The notes under the pieces are model-generated. The model was not told where the DNA came from, searched no databases, and was given only the letters and a program-made list of their open reading frames with translations. The position numbers and the translations under genes were made by a program. A stretch of DNA of 64,000 nucleotides, taken from positions 10,133,501 through 10,197,500 of the forward strand of contig NZ_SAUN01000001.1 of NCBI RefSeq assembly GCF_004011505.1, written 5' to 3'. Each line of letters begins with the position of its first letter. Position 1 is the first letter of the stretch. Of the stretch, positions 49,701 through 57,412 are shown one piece after another. Origin of the DNA: Nonomuraea polychroma (lineage in GTDB: Bacteria; Actinomycetota; Actinomycetes; Streptosporangiales; Streptosporangiaceae).

Positions 49701-50306
49701 TACGGCCGCGACCTCGACGGCGTCGCCGCGCGCCCGCAGATGGAGGACGCCTACCGCAGGATCGCCGTGGCGGCCAAGAACGTCGACACCCGCGAGCACG
49801 ACATCGCCGACTCCGACGACTACTTCCAGTACCACGGCGGCATGATCGCCACCGTGCGCGCGCTCACCGGCAGAGCCCCGGCCGCGTACGTCGGCGACAG
49901 CACCCGCCCCGACGCCGTCCGCACCCGCACCCTGTCGGAAGAGACCTCGCGCATCTTCCGCGCCAGGGTGGTCAATCCGCGCTGGCTGGCCGCGATGCGC
50001 CGCCACGGCTACAAGGGCGCCTTCGAGCTGGCCGCCACCGTCGACTACCTGTTCGGCTACGACGCCACCACCGGGGTGGTCGCCGACTGGATGTACGACA
50101 AGCTCACCGAGACCTACGTGCTCGACCCGGAGAACCAGGCGTTCATGGCGCAGTCCAACCCCTGGGCGCTGCACGGCATCGCCGAACGTCTGCTGGAGGC
50201 CGCCGAGCGCGGCATGTGGCAGCACCCCGATCCGGAGATCCTGCGCGGCCTGCAGGAGGTCTACCTCAAGACCGAGGGCGACCTGGAGGACGACACCAAC
50301 CGGTGA
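46719..50306 (+). CDS. cobN: cobaltochelatase large subunit, CobN
   Basis: Protein of 1195 residues, the substrate-binding H-type subunit of the ATP-dependent aerobic cobalt chelatase that inserts Co(II) into hydrogenobyrinate a,c-diamide. Landmarks are GVLYYRAHHMAGNTAFVETL, LVVMLSAYPTKHSRVGNAVG, YRWLSADFGAHAMVHVGKHG, NFYSVDPRAVPSRLAWETGQ and GVVADWMYDKLTETYVLDPE. GTG at 46719 follows GGGAGG at 8 bases. It stands alone behind the riboswitch, while its AAA/VWA partner is at 52185-54317 on the other strand. The 3' end overlaps cobB antisense by 46 bases. Confidence 0.97.
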   Translation: MPGDSRTVLLLSTSDTDLLSARASGAAYRLGNPARLAAEDLPALLEGVDLVVVRLLGGRRAWEEGLDALLAGPRPVVVLGGEQAPDAELMELSTVSGGVCAEAHAYLAHGGPSNLTELHAFLSDTVLLTGRGFAPPERTPSWGLLERGARPGPGPVIGVLYYRAHHMAGNTAFVETLCAAVEEAGGQALPVFCSSLRTAEPELLDTLRAADALVVTVLAAGGSRPATASAGGDDEAWDVGALAALDVPILQGLCLTTSRQAWEENDDGLSPLDAASQVAIPEFDGRIITVPFSFKEIDPEGLTVYVADPERAARVAGIAVRHGLLRHTPPAERRLVVMLSAYPTKHSRVGNAVGLDTPASTVRLLAKLAEAGYDLGEGFPGVAEQDGDALIHALIAAGGQDQDWLTEEHLAGNPVRISAASYERWYRTLPEDLRAGMERHWGPPPGELFVHEGDIVLAALRAGNLVVMVQPPRGFGENPIAIYHDPDLPPSHHYLAAYRWLSADFGAHAMVHVGKHGNLEWLPGKSAGMSAACGTDAAIGDLPLVYPFLVNDPGEGTQAKRRAHAVLVDHLVPPMARAETYGDIARLEQLLDEHATIAAMDPAKLPAIRAQIWTLIQAARLDHDLGLADRPHDSEFDDFILHVDGWLCEVKDAQIRDGLHVLGQAPTGHVRVDLVLAMLRARQMWSGRETLPGLREALGLAEDGTAGLGSVDRAEETARALVAAMEERGWAADAAAEVTRGLPAERRDLVTRVLTFAATEMVPRLARTTDELDHVLHALDGGYVPAGPSGSPLRGLVNVLPTGRNFYSVDPRAVPSRLAWETGQAMAESLLERYRSDTGEWPRSVGLSVWGTSAMRTAGDDVAEVLALLGIRPVWDEASRRVTSLEPIPLAELGRPRIDVTVRISGLFRDAFPHVVAMLDDAVRLAASLDEPDEDNYVRAHVAATGGDERRATMRIFGSAPGAYGAGLLPLIDSRNWRDDADLAEVYAVWGGFAYGRDLDGVAARPQMEDAYRRIAVAAKNVDTREHDIADSDDYFQYHGGMIATVRALTGRAPAAYVGDSTRPDAVRTRTLSEETSRIFRARVVNPRWLAAMRRHGYKGAFELAATVDYLFGYDATTGVVADWMYDKLTETYVLDPENQAFMAQSNPWALHGIAERLLEAAERGMWQHPDPEILRGLQEVYLKTEGDLEDDTNR

Positions 50307-51589
50307 GCCGTCATCGGCTGCCCGGCCCAGTGCAGGTGCAGATAGGACGCGGTCACCAGGGCGTCGCCGAACCCGTCGGCGCCGCCCTCCCAGCGGAACA
50401 GCGGCTCGCCCGCGTATGCGACGGCGGTGCGGTGGAACTCGTGCCCGCGGAAGCGCTCGCCCTGCTCCGTCAGCGGCGAACGCGTGAGCGCGACCGCGTC
50501 CCGGTAGCCGAGCGTGAGCCTGGACGTCATCCGAGCCCGGCCCGGCACCCGCCCGCACATCCGCTGCCCGTCCAGCTCCTCGCACAGATAGAGCAGCCCG
50601 GCGCACTCGGCCGCGATCGGCCCGCGGAAGGCGGCCACCTCCTCGCGCAGCGGCTCGTTGGCGGCCAGCTCGGCCGCGTACACCTCGGGGAAGCCGCCGC
50701 CGATCACGAGCGCGGCGGTCCCGTCCGGCAGCGTCTCATCACGCAGCGGGTCGAACACCGCGACGTCCGCACCGGCCGCCCGCAGCAGCTCGACATGCTC
50801 GGCATAGCCGAACGTGAACGCCGCCCCGCCCGCCACCGCCACCACCGGCCTGTCCTTCCGCACAACGTGCAACGGCTCCCAGTGAGCCGCGCCCAGCCGT
50901 GGAGCCGACGCCGCCAGCCGCAGCAACGCGTCCAGATCACACGAGCGTGCCACCAGCGCGGCCAGCCGCTCCACCGAGGCCAGCGCCTCGGCCTCCCGTT
51001 CGGCGACGGGCACCAACCCCAGATGCCGGGACGGCATGGAGACGGCGTCATCTCGGCGGATCGCCCCGAGCACCGGCACCCCCGCCGCGGCAAGGGCGGA
51101 ACGGCACAGCTCCTCGTGTCGATCCGAGCCCACCCGGTTGAGCACCACCCCGCCCACCCGCACCCGCGAGTCGAACGTGGCGAACCCGTGCACCACCGCC
51201 GCCACCGACCTGCTCTGCCGCGCCGCGTCCAGCACGAGCACCACCGGCGCGTCCAGCAGCCGGGCCACGTGCGCGGTCGAGGCGAAGTCCGTGTCCCCCT
51301 TGCCGTCGAACAGCCCCATCACGCCCTCGACCACCGCCACATCGCATCCCGCCGCCCCGTGCAGGAACAGCGGTCGCACGCGCTCCTCGCCGACCAGCCA
51401 CGGATCCAGATTGCGACCGGGACGCCCGGTGGCCAGCGCGTGATAGCCGGGGTCGATGTAGTCCGGCCCCACCTTGTGCGGCGAGACCCTCAGCCCACGC
51501 GCCCGCAGCGCCGCCATCAGCCCTGTGGCCACCGTCGTCTTGCCGCTGCCCGACGCCGGCGCGGCGATGACGAGCCGGGGAACTACCAT
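50261..51589 (-). CDS. cobB: hydrogenobyrinic acid a,c-diamide synthase, CobB
   Basis: Glutamine-dependent amidotransferase of 442 residues. The N-terminal BioD-like ATPase has PRLVIAAPASGSGKTTVATG and VVEGVMGLFDGKGD. The C-terminal class I glutaminase-like domain has IGGGFPEVYAAELAANEPLR, AECAGLLYLCEELDG with the catalytic Cys, and SYLHLHWAGQP. It amidates the a and c side chains before cobalt insertion. ATG at 51589 overlaps cobO by 7 bases. The stop lies within the convergent cobN gene. Confidence 0.95.
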   Translation of the reverse strand: MVVPRLVIAAPASGSGKTTVATGLMAALRARGLRVSPHKVGPDYIDPGYHALATGRPGRNLDPWLVGEERVRPLFLHGAAGCDVAVVEGVMGLFDGKGDTDFASTAHVARLLDAPVVLVLDAARQSRSVAAVVHGFATFDSRVRVGGVVLNRVGSDRHEELCRSALAAAGVPVLGAIRRDDAVSMPSRHLGLVPVAEREAEALASVERLAALVARSCDLDALLRLAASAPRLGAAHWEPLHVVRKDRPVVAVAGGAAFTFGYAEHVELLRAAGADVAVFDPLRDETLPDGTAALVIGGGFPEVYAAELAANEPLREEVAAFRGPIAAECAGLLYLCEELDGQRMCGRVPGRARMTSRLTLGYRDAVALTRSPLTEQGERFRGHEFHRTAVAYAGEPLFRWEGGADGFGDALVTASYLHLHWAGQPMTAHRLVSSSRSPSVLR

Positions 51590-52185
51590 TCGATGCCCTT
51601 CTGCCCCTTCTGTCCGGCGTCCATGGGATGGCGAACCTTGCCCATCTCCGTCACCAGATCGGCCACCTCGATCAGCCGCTCGGGCGCGTCCCTGCCGGTG
51701 ATCACCACGTGCTGGTTGCCGGGCCGCTCGGCGAGCGCGTCCAGCACGTCGTCCAGCTCCAGCCAGCCCCACTTCAGCGGGTACGTGAACTCGTCCAGCA
51801 CGTAGAACCGGTACGTCTCGGCGGCCAGATCGCGCTTGATCTGCTCCCATCCCTCCCGTGCGTCGGCCGCGTGGTCCTCCTCGGTGCCCGGCCGCTGGAT
51901 CCACGACCAGCCCTCGCCCATCTTGTGCCAGGTCACCGAGCCGCCCTCGCCCGACTCTCCGAGCACCTTCAGCGCCCGCTCCTCGCCGATGCGCCACTTG
52001 GCCGACTTCACGAACTGGAACACCCCGACCGGCCAGCCCTGGTTCCAGGCCCGCAACGCCATCCCGAACGCGGCCGTCGACTTGCCCTTCCCAGGACCGG
52101 TGTGCACGATCAGCAGCGGCCGGTTGCGACGCTGCCGGGTGGTGAGGCCGTCATCCGGTACGACGGCGGGCTTTCCCTGCGGCAT
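51583..52185 (-). CDS. cobO: cob(I)yrinic acid a,c-diamide adenosyltransferase, CobO
   Basis: CobA/CobO-type ATP:corrinoid adenosyltransferase of 200 residues that attaches the 5'-deoxyadenosyl ligand to reduced cobalt. The reversed P-loop region is VHTGPGKGKSTAAFGMALRA, followed by GVFQFVKSAKWRIGEE, a YRFYVLDEFTYPLKWGWL Walker B-like block and VVITGRDAPERLIEVADLVT. Its ATG overlaps the chelatase stop (TGATG). Confidence 0.96.
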   Translation of the reverse strand: MPQGKPAVVPDDGLTTRQRRNRPLLIVHTGPGKGKSTAAFGMALRAWNQGWPVGVFQFVKSAKWRIGEERALKVLGESGEGGSVTWHKMGEGWSWIQRPGTEEDHAADAREGWEQIKRDLAAETYRFYVLDEFTYPLKWGWLELDDVLDALAERPGNQHVVITGRDAPERLIEVADLVTEMGKVRHPMDAGQKGQKGIEW

Positions 52186-54317
52186 CAGACTGCCTTCCTG
52201 TAGTCACGGATGACCGAACCGAGGTCGGCCAGGGAGTCGAGAGGAACGACACGGGCCCGCAACCGGGCCGCCAGCCGGACCGCCAGGCCGAGCCGTACCG
52301 GCCCGCTCTCGCAGTCCACGACCACCACCGCCGTGCCCTCCAGCAGCGCGGCGGCCCGGTCCACGTCGCCCCCTGACGTGGCACGCCCATCCGTCACCAG
52401 CACCAGCAGCGGCCGCCGCGCCGGGTCGCGCAGCCGCTCCACGCGCAGCACCTCCGCCGCACGCACCAGCCCCGCCGCCAGCGGCGTACGCCCGCCGGTC
52501 GGCAGCGAACGCAACCGCGCCGCGCCCGCCTCGACCGACGACGTCGGGGGCAGCGCGACCTCCGCGCCCACGCCGCGGAAGGTGACCAGGCCGACCTTGT
52601 CGCGCCGCTGATACGCATCGAGCAGCAGACTGAGCACCGCCGTCTTGACCGAGGTCATCCGCTTGCGCGCCGCCATCGAGCCGCTCGCGTCCACGACGAA
52701 CAGCACGAGGTTGCCCTCCCTGCCCTCGCGCACCACTTCCCGCAGGTCGTCCTCGCGCAGCACCAGCCCCGGACCGACCCGCCCGCGCCCGATCTGGTGT
52801 GGCGCCGCCGCCAGCATCGTCGCCGTCACATGCAGATCGCGTACGCGTCCGCCGGGGCGGCGCGAGCCGGTGGCCCGGCCGTGCGGAGTGCGCGAGCGCG
52901 ACCGCCGCCCCGCGGCGCCCTCGCCGATCCCGGGCACCTCCAGCAACGGCACCCGGTACGGCGCCGCCACTCCGGCCACCCGCCCCGCCGCCTCCTGCGC
53001 CTCGCCGTCCGATCGCGGTGCGGAGCCTTCGCCGGCCGATCGCGGCCCCGCGTCCTCGGCTGCCGGCTCTGCGTCGTCGGTCGCCGGTGGCCGCCCGGCA
53101 TCTGCCGGACGATCCACCGGCCCGGAGCCCTCGGCCTCGCGCCCGGTGTGCCGCGGGCCGTCTGTCGGCCGGTCCGAGGCCGACGGTGCGCCGTCCCCGG
53201 CCGACGTCGACGAGCCCTCCGGCCCCCCAGGCCCCTCAGGTCCCTCAGGTCCGGAAACATCAGGACCGCCGCCGGCGGGATCGTCGGGATCCTCGTCCTC
53301 GTCCTCGGACGTTCGCGCCAACAACTCGTCGAGCAGGGCTTCGTCCAGCCCCGGCGCATCGAACGGATCACGCCGCCGCCGGTGCGGCAGCGACAGCCGC
53401 GCGGCGGCACGTACGTCCTCGGTGGTCACCACGTCGCGGCCCTGCCAGGCGGCATGGGCGATGGCCGTGTTCGCCGTGACCAGGTCGGCGCGCAAACCGT
53501 CCACCTCGAACGCCGCACACACCGTCGCGATCTGCCGCAGCCGCGCGTCGGGCAGCCGCACGTCCGGCACCAGAGCTCTGGCCTGAGCGATCCGGCTCGC
53601 CAGCGCCGCCTCCTCAGCCGCCCACCGAGCCGCGAACGCCTCGGCGTCCGCATCGAAGGCGAGCCGCCTCCGCACCACCTCGGCGCGCTCCGCCGGATCC
53701 CTGGACGCCTTGACCTCGACCGTCAGCCCGAACCTGTCCAGCAACTGCGGGCGGAGCTCCCCCTCCTCCGGGTTCATGGTCCCGACCAGCAGGAACCTGG
53801 CGGCATGCCGTACCGACACCGACTCGCGCTCCACGTAACACGTGCCCAGGGCCGCCGCGTCGAGCAGCAGGTCGACGAGGTGGTCGTGCAGCAGGTTCAC
53901 CTCGTCCACATAGAGGACGCCGCGATGGGCCGCGGCCAGCAGGCCCGGCTCGAACGCTTTCACTCCCTCTGTCAGCGCCCGCTCCACATCGAGCGAGCCG
54001 ACCAGCCGGTCCTCCGAAGCTCCGACCGGCAGCTCCACCAGCGCGGCAGGGCGCTCCATACCCTGCGCTCCGGGCTCGTGCGGTCCGTCGGGGCATCCGG
54101 CGTCGGGCGCGGCCGGATCGCAGGAGAATCGGCATCCGCGCACCACGTGCACAGCGGGGAGCTGGGCGGCCAGCGCACGCACGATGGTGGACTTCGCGGT
54201 GCCCTTCTCGCCGCGTACGAGCACGCCGCCCACTCGCGGGGAGATCGCGTTGAGCACCAGCGCCAGCTTCAGGTCATCGAGCCCGACGACCGCGCTGAAC
54301 GGATATGTGACTATCAA
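52185..54317 (-). CDS. fused ChlI/ChlD-type cobaltochelatase AAA-VWA subunit
   Basis: Protein of 710 residues. The N-terminal MoxR/ChlI AAA domain has Walker A GEKGTAKST (36-44), Walker B VLYVDEVN (134-141) and FLLVGTMNPEEGELRPQLLD. A long acidic Gly/Pro/Ser/Asp linker follows (about 365-495), then a VWA domain with MIDAS DASGSMAA and LPTGGRTPLAAGL. It replaces CobS/CobT as the motor for CobN. Start is TTG at 54317: GGAAGG stands 7 bases upstream, the stop of the previous gene overlaps as TTGA, and no ATG or GTG begins IVTYPFSAVVG. Confidence 0.93.
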   Translation of the reverse strand: MIVTYPFSAVVGLDDLKLALVLNAISPRVGGVLVRGEKGTAKSTIVRALAAQLPAVHVVRGCRFSCDPAAPDAGCPDGPHEPGAQGMERPAALVELPVGASEDRLVGSLDVERALTEGVKAFEPGLLAAAHRGVLYVDEVNLLHDHLVDLLLDAAALGTCYVERESVSVRHAARFLLVGTMNPEEGELRPQLLDRFGLTVEVKASRDPAERAEVVRRRLAFDADAEAFAARWAAEEAALASRIAQARALVPDVRLPDARLRQIATVCAAFEVDGLRADLVTANTAIAHAAWQGRDVVTTEDVRAAARLSLPHRRRRDPFDAPGLDEALLDELLARTSEDEDEDPDDPAGGGPDVSGPEGPEGPGGPEGSSTSAGDGAPSASDRPTDGPRHTGREAEGSGPVDRPADAGRPPATDDAEPAAEDAGPRSAGEGSAPRSDGEAQEAAGRVAGVAAPYRVPLLEVPGIGEGAAGRRSRSRTPHGRATGSRRPGGRVRDLHVTATMLAAAPHQIGRGRVGPGLVLREDDLREVVREGREGNLVLFVVDASGSMAARKRMTSVKTAVLSLLLDAYQRRDKVGLVTFRGVGAEVALPPTSSVEAGAARLRSLPTGGRTPLAAGLVRAAEVLRVERLRDPARRPLLVLVTDGRATSGGDVDRAAALLEGTAVVVVDCESGPVRLGLAVRLAARLRARVVPLDSLADLGSVIRDYRKAV

Positions 54318-54871
54318 AACAGGACCTTCCGGTTGACATGGGCGAGCCGCCATCCGTCCTGTGTGACGGTCAGCTCGGTGAAGGACAGTGGCGCGAGATC
54401 GAAACGGGCGGCACACAGCGGGTCCAGCTCCAGCGCATGGCCGAGCGCCGCCCGGATGGTGCCCGCGTCGCAGACGACGACCATGTCGGGCTCCGCGCGT
54501 ACCGACTCGAGCCAGCCGGCGACCCGCTCGGCGTGCGCGGCCAGGCTCTCACCACCGTGCGGGGCCGAGCGAGGGTCGGCCAGCCAGCTCGCCAAACCAG
54601 CCGGCTCCTCCCGCGCGACCTGCTCGTACGGCAAGCCGCGCCACCGGCCGCAATCCGCCTCCGCGAGCGCCGGAACCACCCGAACCTGCTGGCCGATGGC
54701 GGCGACGGTCTGGCGTGCGGCAGCGCTGGGAGCCGCGCACGCCACCGGCCCGGCCACCACCGAAGCCAAGGCGGCGGCCCTGGCCAGGCTCGCCGCATCG
54801 GCATCCTCGTCGGCCGCGGGAAAGCAGGCGGCCCGCATCCCCGGCGTACTGGCGTGCCGGACGAAAAGCAC
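54314..54871 (-). CDS. histidine phosphatase-like protein of the cobalamin operon
   Basis: Protein of 185 residues of the phosphoglycerate mutase/CobC fold. The first catalytic motif is VRHAST (usually RHGxT), and CGRWRGLPYEQV matches the conserved CGxWxG segment. Where active members have a second His (VxHGGxIR) this one has VVCDAGTIRA, so the catalytic pair is incomplete. The family recurs beside actinomycete chelatase genes. It could be a weak phosphatase or a binding protein; a true alpha-ribazole phosphatase role is doubtful. GTG at 54871; its stop overlaps the chelatase start, and CbtA ends 10 bases before its start. Confidence 0.75.
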   Translation of the reverse strand: MLFVRHASTPGMRAACFPAADEDADAASLARAAALASVVAGPVACAAPSAAARQTVAAIGQQVRVVPALAEADCGRWRGLPYEQVAREEPAGLASWLADPRSAPHGGESLAAHAERVAGWLESVRAEPDMVVVCDAGTIRAALGHALELDPLCAARFDLAPLSFTELTVTQDGWRLAHVNRKVLF

Positions 54872-54881
54872 CCCGCTCAGC

Positions 54882-55613
54882 TCAGCTCGGCGAGGCGACG
54901 GTCGCCCGAGCGGCCGCACGATGCGCCGCCCGGTCGCTCACCCACCCGAACAGCACGCCGAAGGCCGTCCAGAACACGAGCTGCGTCCCCAGCGACGCGA
55001 GCCTGAACTGCCACAACAACGTGGCGGAGAAGCCCTCGGGCACCTCGTTCACGGTCGGCAGCAGAGTCCACGCCGCGATCACCGGAACCAGGAACGCCAC
55101 CACCGCCGCGACCCACCGTGCCCAAGGCCCGGCAGTCACCCGGCGCGCGGTCGCCACCGCGATCACCGTCGCGGCCAGCCCGACGAGAATCATCACCAGG
55201 TAGAGAACGGTGCGACTGTTGATCGTCTCCGGGTCCCCGACAGCCGGCGGGCTGGCCGGATACTTCACGAACGGCACCAGGATCACCGCCACGAACGCGG
55301 TCCCGGCAACGGTGAGCGCCAACGCGCCCTCCGACCGAGGGCCGACCCGTCCGCGCAGGCCCGCGTACACGAGAGCGAAGACCCCTCCCACCGCCAGCCC
55401 GTACAGGCCCGTGGCCAGGAAGAGCCCGGCCTTCTGCCCCGGCCTGCTGACCAGTTCCTCCTCGGCATGGTCATGACCAGGTGCTTCATGGGCCGCCTCC
55501 AGCGCGATTGCGCTGTCCACCTGCGGTTCCCCGAAGGTGAAGGCGAAGCCGCCCGCGATCAATCCGGCCAGCAGGCCCAGAAGCAGGCCCCTGACCAGCA
55601 GGGTGCGTACCAT
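54882..55613 (-). CDS. cbtA: cobalt transporter subunit CbtA
   Basis: Membrane protein of 243 residues with about six helices. The start LLVRGLLLGLLAGLIAGGFA and the FGEPQVDSAIALEAA block, then a His/Glu patch (HEAPGHDHAEEELVSRPGQK) likely binding Co2+, and FVKYPASPPAVGDPETI are the CbtA signature. CbtAB is a B12-regulated cobalt uptake system. ATG at 55613; cbtB ends 8 bases upstream. Confidence 0.95.
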   Translation of the reverse strand: MVRTLLVRGLLLGLLAGLIAGGFAFTFGEPQVDSAIALEAAHEAPGHDHAEEELVSRPGQKAGLFLATGLYGLAVGGVFALVYAGLRGRVGPRSEGALALTVAGTAFVAVILVPFVKYPASPPAVGDPETINSRTVLYLVMILVGLAATVIAVATARRVTAGPWARWVAAVVAFLVPVIAAWTLLPTVNEVPEGFSATLLWQFRLASLGTQLVFWTAFGVLFGWVSDRAAHRAAARATVASPS

Positions 55614-55621
55614 GCAGACGC

Positions 55622-55810
55622 CTAGTGGCAGGGCACGCCGAGCAGATGGCGCCCGTCGTGCATGAGTTCGTGCAGGTAAGCACCGGTCTGAGAGATGGCC
55701 CCGTTGTCCATCAGCACCAGGTAGGCGATCAGCAGCAGCACCGGCACAGCCAGCAGCCACAACCGCAGACGGGGAAATGAGATTACCGAAGGAGCGGACA
55801 GACCACTCAT
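55622..55810 (-). CDS. cbtB: cobalt transporter subunit CbtB
   Basis: Small protein of 62 residues with a single membrane helix (LWLLAVPVLLLIAYLVLMDN) and a C-terminal metal-binding tail HELMHDGRHLLGVPCH rich in His, ending in Cys-His. This is the standard CbtB form. ATG at 55810 follows GAGGAGG, chosen over the ATG 11 codons upstream. First gene of the cbtB-cbtA-phosphatase-chelatase-cobO-cobB operon, directly behind a cobalamin riboswitch. Confidence 0.95.
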   Translation of the reverse strand: MSGLSAPSVISFPRLRLWLLAVPVLLLIAYLVLMDNGAISQTGAYLHELMHDGRHLLGVPCH

Positions 55811-55839
55811 ACAAGCCTCCTCAGGGATGACGCGTCCCA

Positions 55840-55970
55840 ACAAATGAGGTCACGCAAGCCCAAGCGACCTGGCTCCCGGGATCTACGTCCCGGATACAGT
55901 GGCGCGTCCGCACCGGCATCTCACCGGATTTCCCTTGGACAACCGTGAAATCCACCGGAACGTATCCTTT
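55840..55970 (-). ncRNA. cobalamin (B12) riboswitch upstream of cbtB
   Basis: On the minus strand the aptamer core reads GGAAATCCGGTGAGATGCCG then GTGCGGACGCGCCACTGT (about 55940-55900). The B12 box GGGAGCCAGGTCGC lies near 55877-55864. The arrangement and spacing are those of class I AdoCbl riboswitches. It lies 30 bases upstream of cbtB and should turn down cobalt uptake, chelation and late corrin genes when B12 is plentiful. Confidence 0.92.
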
Positions 55971-56127
55971 TCTCCCGTCCGCGTCAACGACCCGTGCCTG
56001 CCTTCGGTCCCGGCCCCACCCCCGTAGCGGCGAGATGGAAGGCCCCGACGACTGACCACCTGTACGGTCGTGGCACCGGCAGCAGTTCGCCACTGGCACC
56101 CCCGCCGATTCGCAGACAGGCCGCGCT

Positions 56128-56598
56128 ATGACCATCGTGACCGCAGACCTCTACGACGAGCGCGGCGACCAGCTCGACTCCTGCGACCTGCAGTTGCGCC
56201 AGTACGGCGGCCGCCGGGCCTTCGCCGGCACGGTCGTCACCGTTCGCTGCCATGAGGACAACGCGCTGCTCAAGTCCGTCCTGGGAGAGCCCGGCGAGGG
56301 ACGCGTCCTGGTGGTCGATGGCGGCGGCTCGCTGCACACCGCCCTCATGGGTGACGTCATCGCCGGCCTGGCCGTCGCCAACGGCTGGGCCGGCGTGGTC
56401 ATCAACGGTGCAGTACGGGATGTCGCCGCCCTGCGTGAACTGGACCTGGGTGTCAAGGCGCTGGGTTCCAACCCGCGCAAGAGCGGCAAGGAGGGCACTG
56501 GCGAGCGTGACGTCCCGGTCACTTTCGGCGGTGTCACCTTCCACCCAGGGGCCGAGCTATTCAGCGATGACGACGGCATCCTCGTGGCACGCGCCTAG
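56128..56598 (+). CDS. RraA family protein (HMG aldolase / RNase E regulator-like)
   Basis: Protein of 156 residues of the RraA fold: TADLYDERGDQLDSCDLQLR, VDGGGSLHTALMGDVIAGLA, GVVINGAVRDVAALRELDLG and VTFHPGAELFSDDDGILVA. The GAVRD motif supplies the Arg-Asp pair that binds metal and pyruvate-type substrate in 4-hydroxy-4-methyl-2-oxoglutarate/oxaloacetate aldolases. In actinomycetes this is more likely an aldolase than an RNase E inhibitor. ATG at 56128; it is divergent from the cbt operon and not obviously linked to it. Confidence 0.92.
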   Translation: MTIVTADLYDERGDQLDSCDLQLRQYGGRRAFAGTVVTVRCHEDNALLKSVLGEPGEGRVLVVDGGGSLHTALMGDVIAGLAVANGWAGVVINGAVRDVAALRELDLGVKALGSNPRKSGKEGTGERDVPVTFGGVTFHPGAELFSDDDGILVARA

Positions 56599-56694
56599 AG
56601 TTGACGCAGTAAGGGGAGAAGGCGCAGGTCGGCACGCAGGGCATGACGAACTCGCGCGCCTGGTGGAAGAGCCCTCTCGGGCTTGTGCTGCGGA

Positions 56695-57225
56695 TCAGGA
56701 CTGGGACGCCGCAGTGAGCTTCGCGATATCGGGGGCGTAGACGGTCATCCAGTGCGGATGCAGCCGGTAGTAGACCAGGTCGATGTCCCAGTCGAAGGCG
56801 TCATCGCCGTAGAAGCCCTTGAGGTACGCGAGCAGGTCCGGCCAGTCTGCGGCCGGCTCGCCGTCCTGCGGGTTGAGGATCTCCACCGTGCCGTGCGTGA
56901 ACACGCCCAGGTCCTCACCCCGCATGTGCGCGGCGCTGACGGCGGGGCGGGCGGCGAGATGGCGGGCCTTGGCGGCGTTGCGCGCCGTACCGAAATGCCA
57001 CTTGCCGTGCAGGAAGTGCCCGTCCACGCCGCTGATCCGCGGCTCGCCCTTCGCCGTCACGGTGGACAGGGCCAGAGTGCACATGCCGGTCAGGATCTGG
57101 GTGACCTGCTCTGCGGTCAGTGTGCGCTCGGTGTTGATGATCGAGCGGAGGTGGGAGGTGGAGCGGGAGAGGGAGGCGTCGAGGAGGGCCTGAAGCTCCT
57201 TGAGCTCTTCTGGCGTTTCGCGCAT
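56695..57225 (-). CDS. pyridoxamine 5'-phosphate oxidase family protein
   Basis: Split-barrel flavoprotein-like protein of 176 residues. A helical N-terminal extension precedes the barrel: LALSTVTAKGEPRISGVDGH, FGTARNAAKARHLAARPAVS and GVFTHGTVEIL. A C-terminal DIDLVYYRLHPHWMTVYAPD follows. It is a general PPOX-type protein, not PdxH. ATG at 57225 follows AAGGATC; the TTG one codon upstream is unlikely. Convergent with the RraA gene. Confidence 0.85.
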   Translation of the reverse strand: MRETPEELKELQALLDASLSRSTSHLRSIINTERTLTAEQVTQILTGMCTLALSTVTAKGEPRISGVDGHFLHGKWHFGTARNAAKARHLAARPAVSAAHMRGEDLGVFTHGTVEILNPQDGEPAADWPDLLAYLKGFYGDDAFDWDIDLVYYRLHPHWMTVYAPDIAKLTAASQS

Positions 57226-57412
57226 CAAGATCCTTGTCTATCCGTAGGGGCCCCGGTCCACGTCCGCCGTCGACGCCGACCGGTGCCACCATGCTCGACC
57301 CAAAACCCGACACCTTGTGTCTTATTTCTTCATTCGCCTTGCGTACCGTACCGGGCCGCCTGGCGGAATCCCGCGCGTCCGGGTTGGCTTCCGGGCCGCG
57401 CGAATGCTCGGC

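Noticed and set aside
52797..55625. 942-codon plus-strand ORF across the chelatase, phosphatase and CbtA genes
   Set aside because: Shadow frame; crosses three real genes and their junctions and has no ribosome site.
39311..55810. Anaerobic (early-cobalt) B12 pathway
   Set aside because: CobG, CobF, CobN and the AAA-VWA chelatase are present, and CbiK/CbiX, CbiD and CbiG are not, so the locus is the aerobic type.
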